A DNA stretch of 8,737 nucleotides from an uncultured Lachnospiraceae bacterium (GCA_910587905.1 CAJUOF010000059.1:1-8737), one strand, 5' to 3'; counted from the stretch's first letter, positions 1 to 6,399 are shown. Notes: generated by a model not told the origin, from the sequence alone. Numbers and translations: made by a program.

Positions 1-115
1 CATAGGCCTTGCCGCTGGAGATCTTGTTCATACTTTTATTTAACTGACTGTGAACATCATTTACAGCAGACGTGTACTGTCTGTAGATGGATGTGTTTGT
101 AACTCTCATTGCCAT
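1..115 (-). CDS. flgL: Flagellar hook-associated protein 3 (FlgL), N-terminal 38 residues only; gene runs off the left edge
   Basis: FlgL is the second hook-filament junction protein. It polymerises on top of FlgK between hook and filament and is exported by the flagellar type III apparatus. The visible residues begin MAMRVTNTSIYRQYTSAV and continue with NKSMNKISSGKAY. This is the conserved flagellin/FlgL N-terminal (D0) helix pattern, in which an 'MRVTN' start leads to an 'L..S..KISSGK' heptad segment. The start at 115 is supported by AAGGAG (minus strand, 129-124) 8 nt upstream; a second in-frame ATG two codons in is less well spaced. The gene starts 30 nt after the flgK stop, on the same strand, which is the canonical flgK-flgL order. 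Only the gene order and the N-terminus can be judged here. Confidence 0.9.
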   Translation of the reverse strand, partial: MAMRVTNTSIYRQYTSAVNDVHSQLNKSMNKISSGKAY

Positions 116-145
116 AATAATTGCTCCTTCCCACCAGTCTTATGA

Positions 146-1822
146 TTATCTGCCGACAAGGCCGGTGTTGTTGATCAAGGTATTCAGCGCTTCGTCCAGG
201 GTGGTCATCAGACGGGACGCAGCATTGTAGGCGGCCAGGTAGGTCATCATATTGGAAGCCTCCTCATCCAGGCTGATCCCGGAAATAGCATCTCTGGAAT
301 CCTGGATACCGTTTAAGATGGTCACGTTGGTCTTCAGAGATGTCTGATTGTGAGCAGAGTCCGTGGCCAATACCGTAGAGACATTGCTGATATAACCGGC
401 AAAAGTCTTGTTTCCCAAATCAATGCCGTCATAAGGCGGATCGTTTGTCTTGTTGAAGGAGACAGACATCGCCCGCAGCATGGCGAGAGCCGTGTCATTG
501 GCATTGTTCTGCCCGTCCGTGAAGCCTTTTCCAAGCTCCACCGTGCCGTCTGTCCATTTGGGATTGATCCCGATGGTGGCAGCGGTGATGCCGCTGACAT
601 CCGGAGTTCCGGCGGCAGAAGCGATTCTGTTTACCATCAGGTATGCGTCTGTCTTACCGTAATTTCCCTTGATGTTCAAGTTGTTCATGACAGTGGCAAA
701 GCTCTTAGCCAGGTTATCCAGGTGGTTGGTATAATACTGATAACCGTGTGTGCTCGCCAACTCAATATCGGCAGGGGCATCGGCCTTTTTGCCGCTGAGC
801 ATATCCAGGCTGGCTTGAATGGAGCCGCCGCCGAATACATTGTTGCTGTTATCGTCATTGCTGCCGCCAACGGTGACATCGGCCTGCCCGCTTGCGGGGG
901 CACCTGTAAATTTGGCGGTGACGTTCAGATAGGGATTGTCGGCATCTGCGCCCGGAACAATCTCCAGTTCGCCGTAATTCTGATTGGACGATCCCTCGGT
1001 GCCGCTGACCAGCGTCAGGGTCTTACGGGTTCCGGCCTCTTCGTAGATCATGTCGACGTACAGGTCATCCGGCCAATCCTTGTCGTCCTTGTGGTCAGGA
1101 TCCTTCTGATAGCGGACCTCAATCGGAATGTAGCTGGAAAGGGTATCCAACAGGACATTTCGCTCATCCATGAGCTCTAAGCTCTGCTGTCCGAATACCT
1201 GATTATGTTTGATTTGACGGTTCAATTCGCCAATCTGTTTTAAAATATCATTGACTGTCTGTTCGGCTCCGTTCTGATTGGTCCCTTCCCCGTCCAGGCG
1301 TTCAAACTCCTGCTTTTTGGCTTCCTCGATTTTCTGTGCCGAGAGATTGAGAAGATTGGTTAACCTCTCTATGCGCATCCGCAATTCACTCTCAAACACT
1401 TTGTCGTTGACCTTGGCAGGATCCTGAGCAAGATTTAAGGTATTCTGAATGTCGTCGAAGGCGTACCGGATTCCGGAGATATTGCTCTCATCCAGAAAAC
1501 GGGACAGAGAATCCAGAGAAGTCTGCATCGCATCCGTATATCCGGACTTTTCCATTTGAGAGCGATATTGAGCGTCCAAGAAAGGGTCACGGACCTGAGT
1601 AACCTTATCCATGGAAACACCATAACCCACCATGATCTCGGAACCGTTCATATAATGGGAAATGGGATTTGTATAATTCAGACTGGAGGCTTCCAGTTTT
1701 TGGCGGGTATAACCCACCGTGTTCATATTTGAAAGGTTCTGGCCGGTGATATCCAGACGCTTCTGATTGGCCTGCAGGGCCGAAAGTGCTGTAGTAAAAC
1801 CGGCAAAAGTTGCTCGTACCAT
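146..1822 (-). CDS. flgK: Flagellar hook-associated protein 1 (FlgK)
   Basis: FlgK (558 residues) is the first hook-filament junction protein, exported through the flagellar type III system and assembled on the distal end of the hook. The N-terminus carries the rod/hook-family D0 signature: FAGFTTALSALQANQKRLDI, then NLSNMNTVGYTRQ at residues 29-41 (the 'N.aN..T.GY.rq' motif). Residues about 85-230 are helical and heptad-like. The middle (about 240-350) is acidic, Asn/Gly-rich and variable, as expected of the surface-exposed domain. The last ~45 residues (SGISLDEEASNMMTYLAAYN, then ASRLMTTLDEALNTLINNTG) are the conserved C-terminal D0 helix. Length is normal for the family. AAGGAGGAA (1839-1831) lies 8 nt before the ATG. 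It sits 18 nt after flgN, its chaperone gene, and 30 nt before flgL. A long open frame on the opposite strand inside it is a shadow. Confidence 0.97.
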   Translation of the reverse strand: MVRATFAGFTTALSALQANQKRLDITGQNLSNMNTVGYTRQKLEASSLNYTNPISHYMNGSEIMVGYGVSMDKVTQVRDPFLDAQYRSQMEKSGYTDAMQTSLDSLSRFLDESNISGIRYAFDDIQNTLNLAQDPAKVNDKVFESELRMRIERLTNLLNLSAQKIEEAKKQEFERLDGEGTNQNGAEQTVNDILKQIGELNRQIKHNQVFGQQSLELMDERNVLLDTLSSYIPIEVRYQKDPDHKDDKDWPDDLYVDMIYEEAGTRKTLTLVSGTEGSSNQNYGELEIVPGADADNPYLNVTAKFTGAPASGQADVTVGGSNDDNSNNVFGGGSIQASLDMLSGKKADAPADIELASTHGYQYYTNHLDNLAKSFATVMNNLNIKGNYGKTDAYLMVNRIASAAGTPDVSGITAATIGINPKWTDGTVELGKGFTDGQNNANDTALAMLRAMSVSFNKTNDPPYDGIDLGNKTFAGYISNVSTVLATDSAHNQTSLKTNVTILNGIQDSRDAISGISLDEEASNMMTYLAAYNAASRLMTTLDEALNTLINNTGLVGR

Positions 1823-1840
1823 AATCGTTTTTCCTCCTTG

Positions 1841-2311
1841 TTACACGTAGCGGTCATGGAAATGGGAAGAACTGTTTGCTTCCGGAAAACTGGTTTGGCT
1901 GTTCGCCCCCAAAATGTGTTCAAATTCCCGTAAACGCACAGAAATAATGCGGTTAGACGATTCCTCCGCATCGGTCAGATTTTTTAACAACTGTTCCATC
2001 TCAGAAAACAGCGGGAAAAGAACGGAATGTTCCGCTTCTCCTGCGGATGCGAGAATCTGGCGGAAAGTCAATTTTTCCCATCCCAGATCCGTCGCCTGGC
2101 GCACCCTTAGCTGCTCCAGTCCGCGAAGCTTAAGGAGCAGAGCCTGCTCTTCCTTCAAAAAAGAATCCATCTTCCCATGCTCTCCGGCGGAAGCGGCATC
2201 TGCTTTGGCCTTCTCTGCTTCCGTAAGCTTTACAATGATTTGGGACAGTTCTTCCAATGTGTGAACAAAGGAATCAAAAAGCACTGCCCGGTCTTCCTTA
2301 TTATAATTCAT
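1841..2311 (-). CDS. flgN: FlgN-type flagellar export chaperone
   Basis: FlgN (156 residues) is a cytoplasmic helical chaperone that binds the C-terminal helices of FlgK and FlgL and delivers them to the export gate. The protein is almost entirely helical and charged, with the family pattern: an N-terminal amphipathic helix (FDSFVHTLEELSQIIVKLTE, residues 12-31), a central segment EEQALLLKLRGLEQLRVRQA (54-73) with the E..LL..L..LE..R spacing, and a third helix ending SNRIISVRLREFEHILGA (119-136). The last ~20 residues are Ser/His-rich and probably disordered. GGAGG (2325-2321) precedes the ATG by 9 nt. The position between flgM and flgK is the usual one in Bacillota and is a large part of the assignment, since FlgN proteins diverge quickly. 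Confidence 0.88.
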   Translation of the reverse strand: MNYNKEDRAVLFDSFVHTLEELSQIIVKLTEAEKAKADAASAGEHGKMDSFLKEEQALLLKLRGLEQLRVRQATDLGWEKLTFRQILASAGEAEHSVLFPLFSEMEQLLKNLTDAEESSNRIISVRLREFEHILGANSQTSFPEANSSSHFHDRYV

Positions 2312-2347
2312 CCTGTGATGCCTCCGATCTATCTGCCTCGAAACGGA

Positions 2348-2662
2348 TCAATAACAGAGCATCCGTTTGGCAATCTGTCCGGCATCCGGGATATAAGTTC
2401 CGGCTTCTGCCTGACGGTGAAGCTCATCTACCCGTGCACTGTTTGCTGCGGGAGCAGAAATCTCCTTTGCCGTTTCTTTGGCTAAAAGCCTGGCAAATTG
2501 TTTCGTGTCCGACGGATACTGCGTCTGGTGAAGCGTCAACTTGTCATAGCTGCGAACATTCTCAGCAGTTTGCTGCTTCACCGGTTCCGGCATGGAGGAG
2601 GCTGTACGATAAAAAGAATAATCTCTCCCTACCATACTGGTTCCATATAATTTCACGTTCAT
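2348..2662 (-). CDS. flgM: Anti-sigma-28 factor FlgM
   Basis: FlgM binds and inhibits the flagellar sigma factor (sigma-28/SigD) until hook completion. The product from the start at 2662 is 104 residues. The first ~50 residues are low in hydrophobics and likely disordered. The C-terminal part carries the FlgM family signature: ARVDELHRQAEAGTYIPDAG (residues 76-95) then QIAKRML (96-102), matching the 'R.dkv..l...I..G.Y..da..iA.kml' pattern that contacts sigma-28. An ATG 30 nt further upstream (2692) is open, but GAAAGGAGGG (2680-2671) lies 8 nt before the 2662 ATG, which also gives the better N-terminus (MNVKLYG). It heads the flgM-flgN-flgK-flgL block and diverges from the fliK-like gene. A sigma-28-like -10 element lies about 60 nt upstream, consistent with feedback control. 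Confidence 0.92.
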   Translation of the reverse strand: MNVKLYGTSMVGRDYSFYRTASSMPEPVKQQTAENVRSYDKLTLHQTQYPSDTKQFARLLAKETAKEISAPAANSARVDELHRQAEAGTYIPDAGQIAKRMLCY

Positions 2663-2694
2663 AACAAATGCCCTCCTTTCAATGCAGCCCAATT

Positions 2695-2711
2695 TACAGC
2701 ATACGGCTGTA
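2695..2711 (-). promoter_or_regulatory. Small hairpin in the flgM leader
   Basis: Read on the minus strand, TACAGC, a 5-nt loop (CGTAT) and GCTGTA form a perfect 6-bp stem. If flgM is transcribed from the sigma-28-like -10 element at 2722-2729, this hairpin would sit at or very near the 5' end of the mRNA, about 15 nt upstream of the Shine-Dalgarno site. It could stabilise the transcript 5' end or be chance. No U-tract follows, so it is not a terminator. Confidence 0.3.
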
Positions 2712-2721
2712 TTTACATAAA

Positions 2722-2747
2722 TTATCGACGGTTTTTTCTACAACATA
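2722..2747 (-). promoter_or_regulatory. Possible sigma-28 (SigD) promoter for flgM
   Basis: On the minus strand GTCGATAA (2729-2722) matches the sigma-28 -10 consensus GCCGATAA at 7 of 8 positions. At a 14-nt spacing the -35 position reads TATG (2747-2744), only a half match to TAAA. The predicted start would fall near 2715, leaving a ~50-nt leader with a good ribosome binding site. A sigma-28 promoter driving its own anti-sigma factor and the hook-junction genes is standard for late flagellar operons. The poor -35 keeps confidence modest. Confidence 0.4.
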
Positions 2748-2776
2748 AGTCGGGACAAAAAATGTTTTTACCTTTA

Positions 2777-2800
2777 TAAAAAATGAAAAACTGTCGATAT
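2777..2800 (+). promoter_or_regulatory. Possible sigma-28 (SigD) promoter for the fliK-like/flhX pair
   Basis: TAAA (2777-2780) is followed after 12 nt by GTCGATAT (2793-2800), a 7 of 8 match to the SigD -10 consensus GCCGATAT. The usual spacing to this 8-mer is 14-16 nt, so the spacer is short. The predicted start near 2806 gives a ~90-nt leader to the ATG at 2897. The surrounding A/T-rich tract could also house a sigma-A promoter, but I find no convincing TTGACA/TATAAT pair. Confidence 0.4.
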
Positions 2801-2830
2801 ATATTATTGATATTGTAATTTTGTACCTTG

Positions 2831-2853
2831 ACGGACGAAATTTGCCTGTCCGT
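2831..2853 (+). promoter_or_regulatory. Leader hairpin upstream of the fliK-like gene
   Basis: ACGGAC (2831-2836) and GTCCGT (2848-2853) form a perfect 6-bp GC-rich stem with an 11-nt loop. A G-rich run (2854-2859) follows, then the palindrome GAGGCCTC (2864-2871). The structure sits in the presumed 5' untranslated leader and ends 43 nt before the ATG. It does not match a riboswitch fold I recognise, and no U-tract follows. Confidence 0.3.
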
Positions 2854-2896
2854 GGGGGGCGAGGAGGCCTCTCGGGTATGCTTTTATGGAGGTACT

Positions 2897-4315
2897 ATGG
2901 CAAACATTTTGCAGGTGACGAATCCGGTAAATGACAACGGCCGGAGTGCGATCAATACACAGACAAGAAATCTTTCCGAGAGCCAGCAGGTTCACAATCC
3001 TGTGGATCCGAACAGAGTGGTGCGGGCGGACGGACAGACGGGGAACCGGGCCGGAGACGCCATGAGCGAAGCGGCCAACGCCATTGTCGATTATGAGAGT
3101 AATTACGGTGCCTTTATCAAACGCCTGGGAGAGGGACAGGAGCTGCCCAGACTTTTAGAACAGTTTTTTCAAGCGGAGAATGCCTCCGTTCTTTTTGCGG
3201 GAGAGGAGGCGGCAGGGCCGCTTTTGGAGCAGCTTTTTTCTTCGCTGCAGATGAATTCGCCGGAGGAACTTTTGGCCTTTTTACAGACCCAGATGGAGCA
3301 GCAGGCGAAGTTTTCGGGGACATTTTTTGACGGCCTCAGGAAGCTTCTCAGTGAGAATCGCAGTGATTCGGCGAAGGAGGCAGTGCTGTCCTTTTTGCGC
3401 AGCTACAATAGTATGTCCTCTGGGGAGCATACTTTGAAACAGATGAAGGCCCTGACGGACGATATCGGGCGATTGATGTTCCGGCAGTTTAAGGGGGAGT
3501 ATCAGGATATTTTGGACGACATGGACTGGGATGCGCCCAGCGGCCAGACCAGGGGCAACTCTGCTGTGTTAAATCAGCGCTTGATCCCTTTTTTGGCCGG
3601 TTATATATCGAAGACTCATGACTATGGCCCTGTCCGCAGTGCGGTCATGTTATTTATTTTTCATTCGGTGCAATATGAAGAGGGAGACCAGGACAGGCTT
3701 GCGCAGCTTTTTGAGCGATTGATGCGCGTTCGAGGTTTTGACCAGATTTTTGATAAGGAGGAGGCTTACGGCGAGTTTGCGAGGCTCATGTCCGGCAGAG
3801 AGAAGCCGGAGAATGACTTTGCGGATGCCTTTTCCAAGCTGATTGGAAAGGGAGCCGACGGGGCGGCCGGCCTGGAAAACATTCAGCAGTTTTATAACAT
3901 TATGAACGGCATGCTGGTGAATGAGAGCGTCTATCTGCCTCTGGTGCATCTGCTGTTTCCCTTTCGATTTGAGGAGGAGCAGGTGATGTCGGAGCTGTGG
4001 GTGGATCCGGATGCAGGCGATGAGGACAGCGAGGGCCGCCGGATCAAGATGCTTCTAAAATTTGACATCCGGAATCTGGGACGTTTTGACATGGTCCTCA
4101 TGATGGAAAACCGGCAGGTGGGAATGCAGCTCTATGTGCCGCCGTCTCTCACGGAGCGGGCAGAACGGATCAGCCGGGATGTGACAAATATTTTTAAAAA
4201 GAGTGGTCTCAAGGTGGATCAGCTTATGGTCCGGGAAAAGAAGAGTGACCTGAAGGTGATGGATGTGTTTCCGGAGATCCGAGAAAAAGAGAGGACGATC
4301 AATGTCAGAGTTTGA
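2897..4315 (+). CDS. FliK-like protein (hook-length-control C-terminal domain), probable flagellar export-switch partner
   Basis: A 472-residue soluble protein with no signal peptide or membrane segment. Residues 1-60 are Asn/Gln/Gly-rich and probably disordered, as in proteins exported by the flagellar type III system. Residues about 60-370 are helical and not recognised. Residues about 383-446 resemble the FliK C-terminal domain: LLKFDIRNLGRFDMVLMMEN (386-405), then VGMQLYVPPS and a helix ending SGLKVDQLMV (436-445). This corresponds to the family's 'L.P..LG.v.v.l....v.v.f' strands, a helix and '..G....v.v'. The start at 2897 is preferred to the open TTG at 2828 because GGAGG (2888-2892) sits 4 nt before it and the leader hairpin would otherwise be coding. 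It overlaps the flhX gene by 14 nt, implying translational coupling. FliK C-terminal domains act on FlhB, so the neighbour supports the call. The family match is by eye; the classical fliK could lie elsewhere. A Bacillus ylqG-ylqH pair is a likely parallel. Confidence 0.6.
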   Translation: MANILQVTNPVNDNGRSAINTQTRNLSESQQVHNPVDPNRVVRADGQTGNRAGDAMSEAANAIVDYESNYGAFIKRLGEGQELPRLLEQFFQAENASVLFAGEEAAGPLLEQLFSSLQMNSPEELLAFLQTQMEQQAKFSGTFFDGLRKLLSENRSDSAKEAVLSFLRSYNSMSSGEHTLKQMKALTDDIGRLMFRQFKGEYQDILDDMDWDAPSGQTRGNSAVLNQRLIPFLAGYISKTHDYGPVRSAVMLFIFHSVQYEEGDQDRLAQLFERLMRVRGFDQIFDKEEAYGEFARLMSGREKPENDFADAFSKLIGKGADGAAGLENIQQFYNIMNGMLVNESVYLPLVHLLFPFRFEEEQVMSELWVDPDAGDEDSEGRRIKMLLKFDIRNLGRFDMVLMMENRQVGMQLYVPPSLTERAERISRDVTNIFKKSGLKVDQLMVREKKSDLKVMDVFPEIREKERTINVRV

Positions 4316-4616
4316 TGATTTGATGAAACGGAAGGCTGTGGCCTTAAAATATGACCCTCAGAAAAATGGAGCTCCGGTGGTGGTGGCCTCCGGCATGGGC
4401 TATCTGGCGGAGAAGATCACGGAGACCGCCATGGAGGCTGGGGTGCCGGTCTATGAGGATGATTCTCTTGCCACGATGCTGACTCAGTTGAAGCTGGGAG
4501 CGTCCATACCGGTAGAATTGTATCAGGCGATCGTAGATATCTATGTCTATTTCCTGGGCTATGTGCCGGAGGAGCAGGAGTCGGAACCTGTTCCCGAGGA
4601 GGAAGAAGCGGTTTAG
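4302..4616 (+). CDS. FlhB C-terminal-domain homologue (FlhX/YlqH type, EscU/YscU/HrcU family)
   Basis: A 104-residue stand-alone version of the cytoplasmic domain of FlhB, the export-gate protein that switches from rod/hook to filament substrates. Conserved blocks: AVALKYDPQKNGAPVVVASG (residues 12-31), LAEKITETAMEAGVPVYEDD (35-54), then LA..L..LKLGASIPVELYQAI, all in FlhB order. The transmembrane part is absent. Where FlhB has NPTH before Y-AVAL, this protein reads LMKR-K-AVAL, so the self-cleavage site is missing and the protein starts close to the natural cut point. The tail (90-104) is strongly acidic. The start at 4302 has AGAGAGGA just upstream and lies 14 nt inside the previous gene. 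In-frame stops are doubled (TAG TGA). Known homologues (FlhX, YlqH) can partly replace the cleaved FlhB fragment; whether this one does is inference. Confidence 0.9.
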   Translation: MSEFDDLMKRKAVALKYDPQKNGAPVVVASGMGYLAEKITETAMEAGVPVYEDDSLATMLTQLKLGASIPVELYQAIVDIYVYFLGYVPEEQESEPVPEEEEAV

Positions 4617-4624
4617 TGAGCGAC

Positions 4625-4653
4625 TTGACCGACTGATCATTTTACGCTATAAT
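4625..4653 (+). promoter_or_regulatory. Sigma-A promoter for the transglycosylase-PilZ operon
   Basis: TTGACC (4625-4630) and a perfect TATAAT (4648-4653) are separated by exactly 17 nt. The predicted start is near 4660, giving a ~75-nt leader before the ATG at 4736. It begins only 9 nt after the flhX stop, so the downstream genes have vegetative transcription in addition to any read-through. No terminator separates the two. Confidence 0.72.
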
Positions 4654-4735
4654 AATGCGTGATGTATCGATGTGAAGCAGAGAAACGAGATCGAAAAGAA
4701 CGATTACCGAATCCTCAATAAAGGAGTGATGCGAT

Positions 4736-5743
4736 ATGAGCACAGTGACGTCCATTGATCAGGTCCGCCCGGCAAGCGGACAGAATCTATATCAGAACCC
4801 GGCGGTAGGGGCCGTGGGAAATTCTTCTCAGAGCTTTCAGGCCGTTTTTGACCAGGAGGTTTTGAATCAGGTCCGCCAGGATAAGATTTCTTCCTCGGAT
4901 CATGGCCAGTACGATGAGATTTTTGCGCAGGCGTCAGCCTGCTACAACCTGCCGGTGGCGCTTCTTAAGGCCATCACAAAGGTAGAGTCTGATTTTAATC
5001 CCAATGACGTCTCATCCAAGGGGGCGAAGGGGCTGATGCAGCTGATGCCCAGTACGGCGGCGGAAGTGGGAGTGACGGATCCCTTCGATCCCTGGCAAAA
5101 TATTATGGGAGCGACGAAATATATTAGGAAGCAGTTGGATCGGTTTGGGGATCTGAGGACGGCCCTGGCAGCTTACAATACAGGTCCCGGTAATGTAAAG
5201 AAATACGGTGGAGAGCCGGATTACTGCAAGCGATATGTAGATAAGGTCCTCGCCTACATGGGGGAGGCCGAGGTGGATACCGGCAATGTGGGGGCTGCCT
5301 ATGATATATTGGCCAACCAGGGGAGCCTTTACGGAAATACCCTTGGAGGTTATAGGAACAGTTATTACCGTGCGCTTGGCGGATTGGGAAGCTATGGGCT
5401 GAACGGATTGACCGGAAGCCTGGGAAGTTCCTTCGGTCTGCTTGGAGGCCAGAGCAGTTTTTACGGCATGCTCGGGGGACTGGGGATGCTTGGAAGCTCC
5501 TATGGTATGTTGGGAAGTTCCTCCGGTCTGCTGGGCAGCTCCGGAAGCAGTCTGGGCTTGCTTGGCGGCGGTGCATCCAATGCTTCTCTGTATGCGCTTT
5601 CTGGACTTCTTTCCACCAGCAGCAGTACGGATGGGGATACGGTTACACTGAGCAGGGAGGGTTTTAACAGCCTGATCGAGCTGATGCGGATCCAGTCGAT
5701 GATGAGTGCGGAGCAGACGGTCGGAACCATGTCCCTGCTGTAA
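4736..5743 (+). CDS. Lytic transglycosylase (SLT domain) with Gly/Ser/Leu-rich tail, probably a flagellar peptidoglycan remodelling enzyme
   Basis: A 335-residue protein that should cleave the MurNAc-GlcNAc glycan bond non-hydrolytically. The Slt/MltE-type domain spans about residues 58-176, with catalytic Glu84 in KVESDFNP, then SSKGAKGLMQLMPSTA (93-108, the 'S.kGA.GLMQ..P.TA' motif) and ALAAYNTGPGNVKKYGG (143-159, the 'AYN.G...V' motif), so all signature residues are present. Residues 1-57 are polar, without a Sec signal or lipobox. After the domain comes a low-complexity region (214-280) of LGSS/GLLGG units and a C-terminal helix (306-325, REGFNSLIELMRIQSMMSAE). Lack of a Sec signal in a flagellar locus suggests export by the flagellar type III system to open the wall for the rod, as the FlgJ muramidase does in Salmonella; this is inference. 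AAGGAGTGA (4721-4729) precedes the ATG. The PilZ gene follows after 17 nt. Confidence 0.87.
   Translation: MSTVTSIDQVRPASGQNLYQNPAVGAVGNSSQSFQAVFDQEVLNQVRQDKISSSDHGQYDEIFAQASACYNLPVALLKAITKVESDFNPNDVSSKGAKGLMQLMPSTAAEVGVTDPFDPWQNIMGATKYIRKQLDRFGDLRTALAAYNTGPGNVKKYGGEPDYCKRYVDKVLAYMGEAEVDTGNVGAAYDILANQGSLYGNTLGGYRNSYYRALGGLGSYGLNGLTGSLGSSFGLLGGQSSFYGMLGGLGMLGSSYGMLGSSSGLLGSSGSSLGLLGGGASNASLYALSGLLSTSSSTDGDTVTLSREGFNSLIELMRIQSMMSAEQTVGTMSLL
5375..5575 (+). repeat. Degenerate repeat encoding the Gly/Ser/Leu/Tyr-rich tail of the transglycosylase
   Basis: The DNA repeats short related units such as GGAAGCTCC, GGAAGTTCC, TCCGGTCTGCT and GGTATGTTGG. It encodes imperfect copies of LGSS-(F/Y/S)-G-(L/M)-LG. 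Units are not identical, and synonymous and non-synonymous changes are mixed, so this is an old expansion rather than a fresh tandem array. Recombination or slippage here would change tail length in frame when whole codons are gained or lost. Confidence 0.6.
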
Positions 5744-5760
5744 AGGAGGGGGATTTTTCT

Positions 5761-6381
5761 ATGGTACTTAAGGATTGCAGCCGATGTATGGTGTATACAC
5801 CGCAAGGGAAGACACTTGGTACGGCGGAGGTGATACATACAAAGGATTATATTTCTCTGTATTTTGAGATTGCCAGCCTACAGGATATTCGCATGCGCAC
5901 GGTGGTAGATTTTTACGATGACCGTGTGGGGATGATCCGAGCAATTTGCGAGCTGGTAATCCGGCGGAATCCATCGTTTCCCTCTATGCCACATCCCTGG
6001 ATGGCCGAATGTGAGATTTTGGAGGTGAAGGACAGCCTGCAGAGGCAGCAGGATATTCGAGCGAGAGTAAAACTGGATATGGGCTTTACTTCGGAAAAAC
6101 ATGGTTTTTTTTATGGAGTGATTGAAAATATCAGCGCAGGCGGTTTTTACGTGAAGACGGCGATGCCCTTGGATCGGAATGAGATGATCAGCTTTCAGCA
6201 CAGCTTCCGCACGGCACTTCGCACTTTCCAGGCCCGTGTCATTCGGATGCAGCGAATCGGGGATGAATATGGGTATGGCTGCCGCTTCATTGATCTGAAT
6301 GAAAATGCAGAGGCAGTTGTCCGCGAATATGTATATAAGGTGCTGAAGGAGAAGGAGCGGCAGAGGCGTCAGTCCTCTTGA
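5761..6381 (+). CDS. PilZ-domain protein, candidate c-di-GMP receptor acting on motility
   Basis: A 206-residue soluble protein. PilZ proteins bind cyclic di-GMP; in flagellar loci they typically act as a brake on the motor (YcgR, MotI). The PilZ domain occupies about residues 93-195: an Arg-rich entry LQRQQDIRARVKLD (93-106), the binding motif NISAGGFYV (123-131, the [DN]xSxxG signature), and YGYGCRFIDLNENAEAVVRE (170-189), the typical 'GC.F..l......v...v' ending. The Arg entry is unusual: the canonical RxxxR reads QxxxR, with an extra Arg one residue earlier (R95 and R100). Residues 1-90 look beta-rich, perhaps a YcgR-like N-terminal domain, but I cannot assign them. The C-terminus is a basic tail. 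AAAGGAGGGGG (5742-5752) starts inside the previous stop codon and is 8 nt from the ATG, so the gene is co-transcribed with the transglycosylase. Confidence 0.85.
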   Translation: MVLKDCSRCMVYTPQGKTLGTAEVIHTKDYISLYFEIASLQDIRMRTVVDFYDDRVGMIRAICELVIRRNPSFPSMPHPWMAECEILEVKDSLQRQQDIRARVKLDMGFTSEKHGFFYGVIENISAGGFYVKTAMPLDRNEMISFQHSFRTALRTFQARVIRMQRIGDEYGYGCRFIDLNENAEAVVREYVYKVLKEKERQRRQSS

Positions 6382-6399
6382 AGAGCTGGAATTTGTTCT

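Noticed and set aside
350..1180. 276-codon open frame on the plus strand inside flgK
   Set aside because: It lies wholly antisense to a clear flgK reading frame, has no ribosome binding site I can see, and its product shows no recognisable family; it follows from codon bias on the other strand.
2828..2896. TTG start extending the fliK-like protein by 23 residues
   Set aside because: No Shine-Dalgarno before it, it would make the leader hairpin coding, and GGAGG directly precedes the ATG at 2897.
2806..2896. c-di-GMP (GEMM) riboswitch in the leader before the fliK-like gene
   Set aside because: Considered because of the PilZ gene and structured leader, but the conserved GEMM core and tetraloop-receptor elements are not present.
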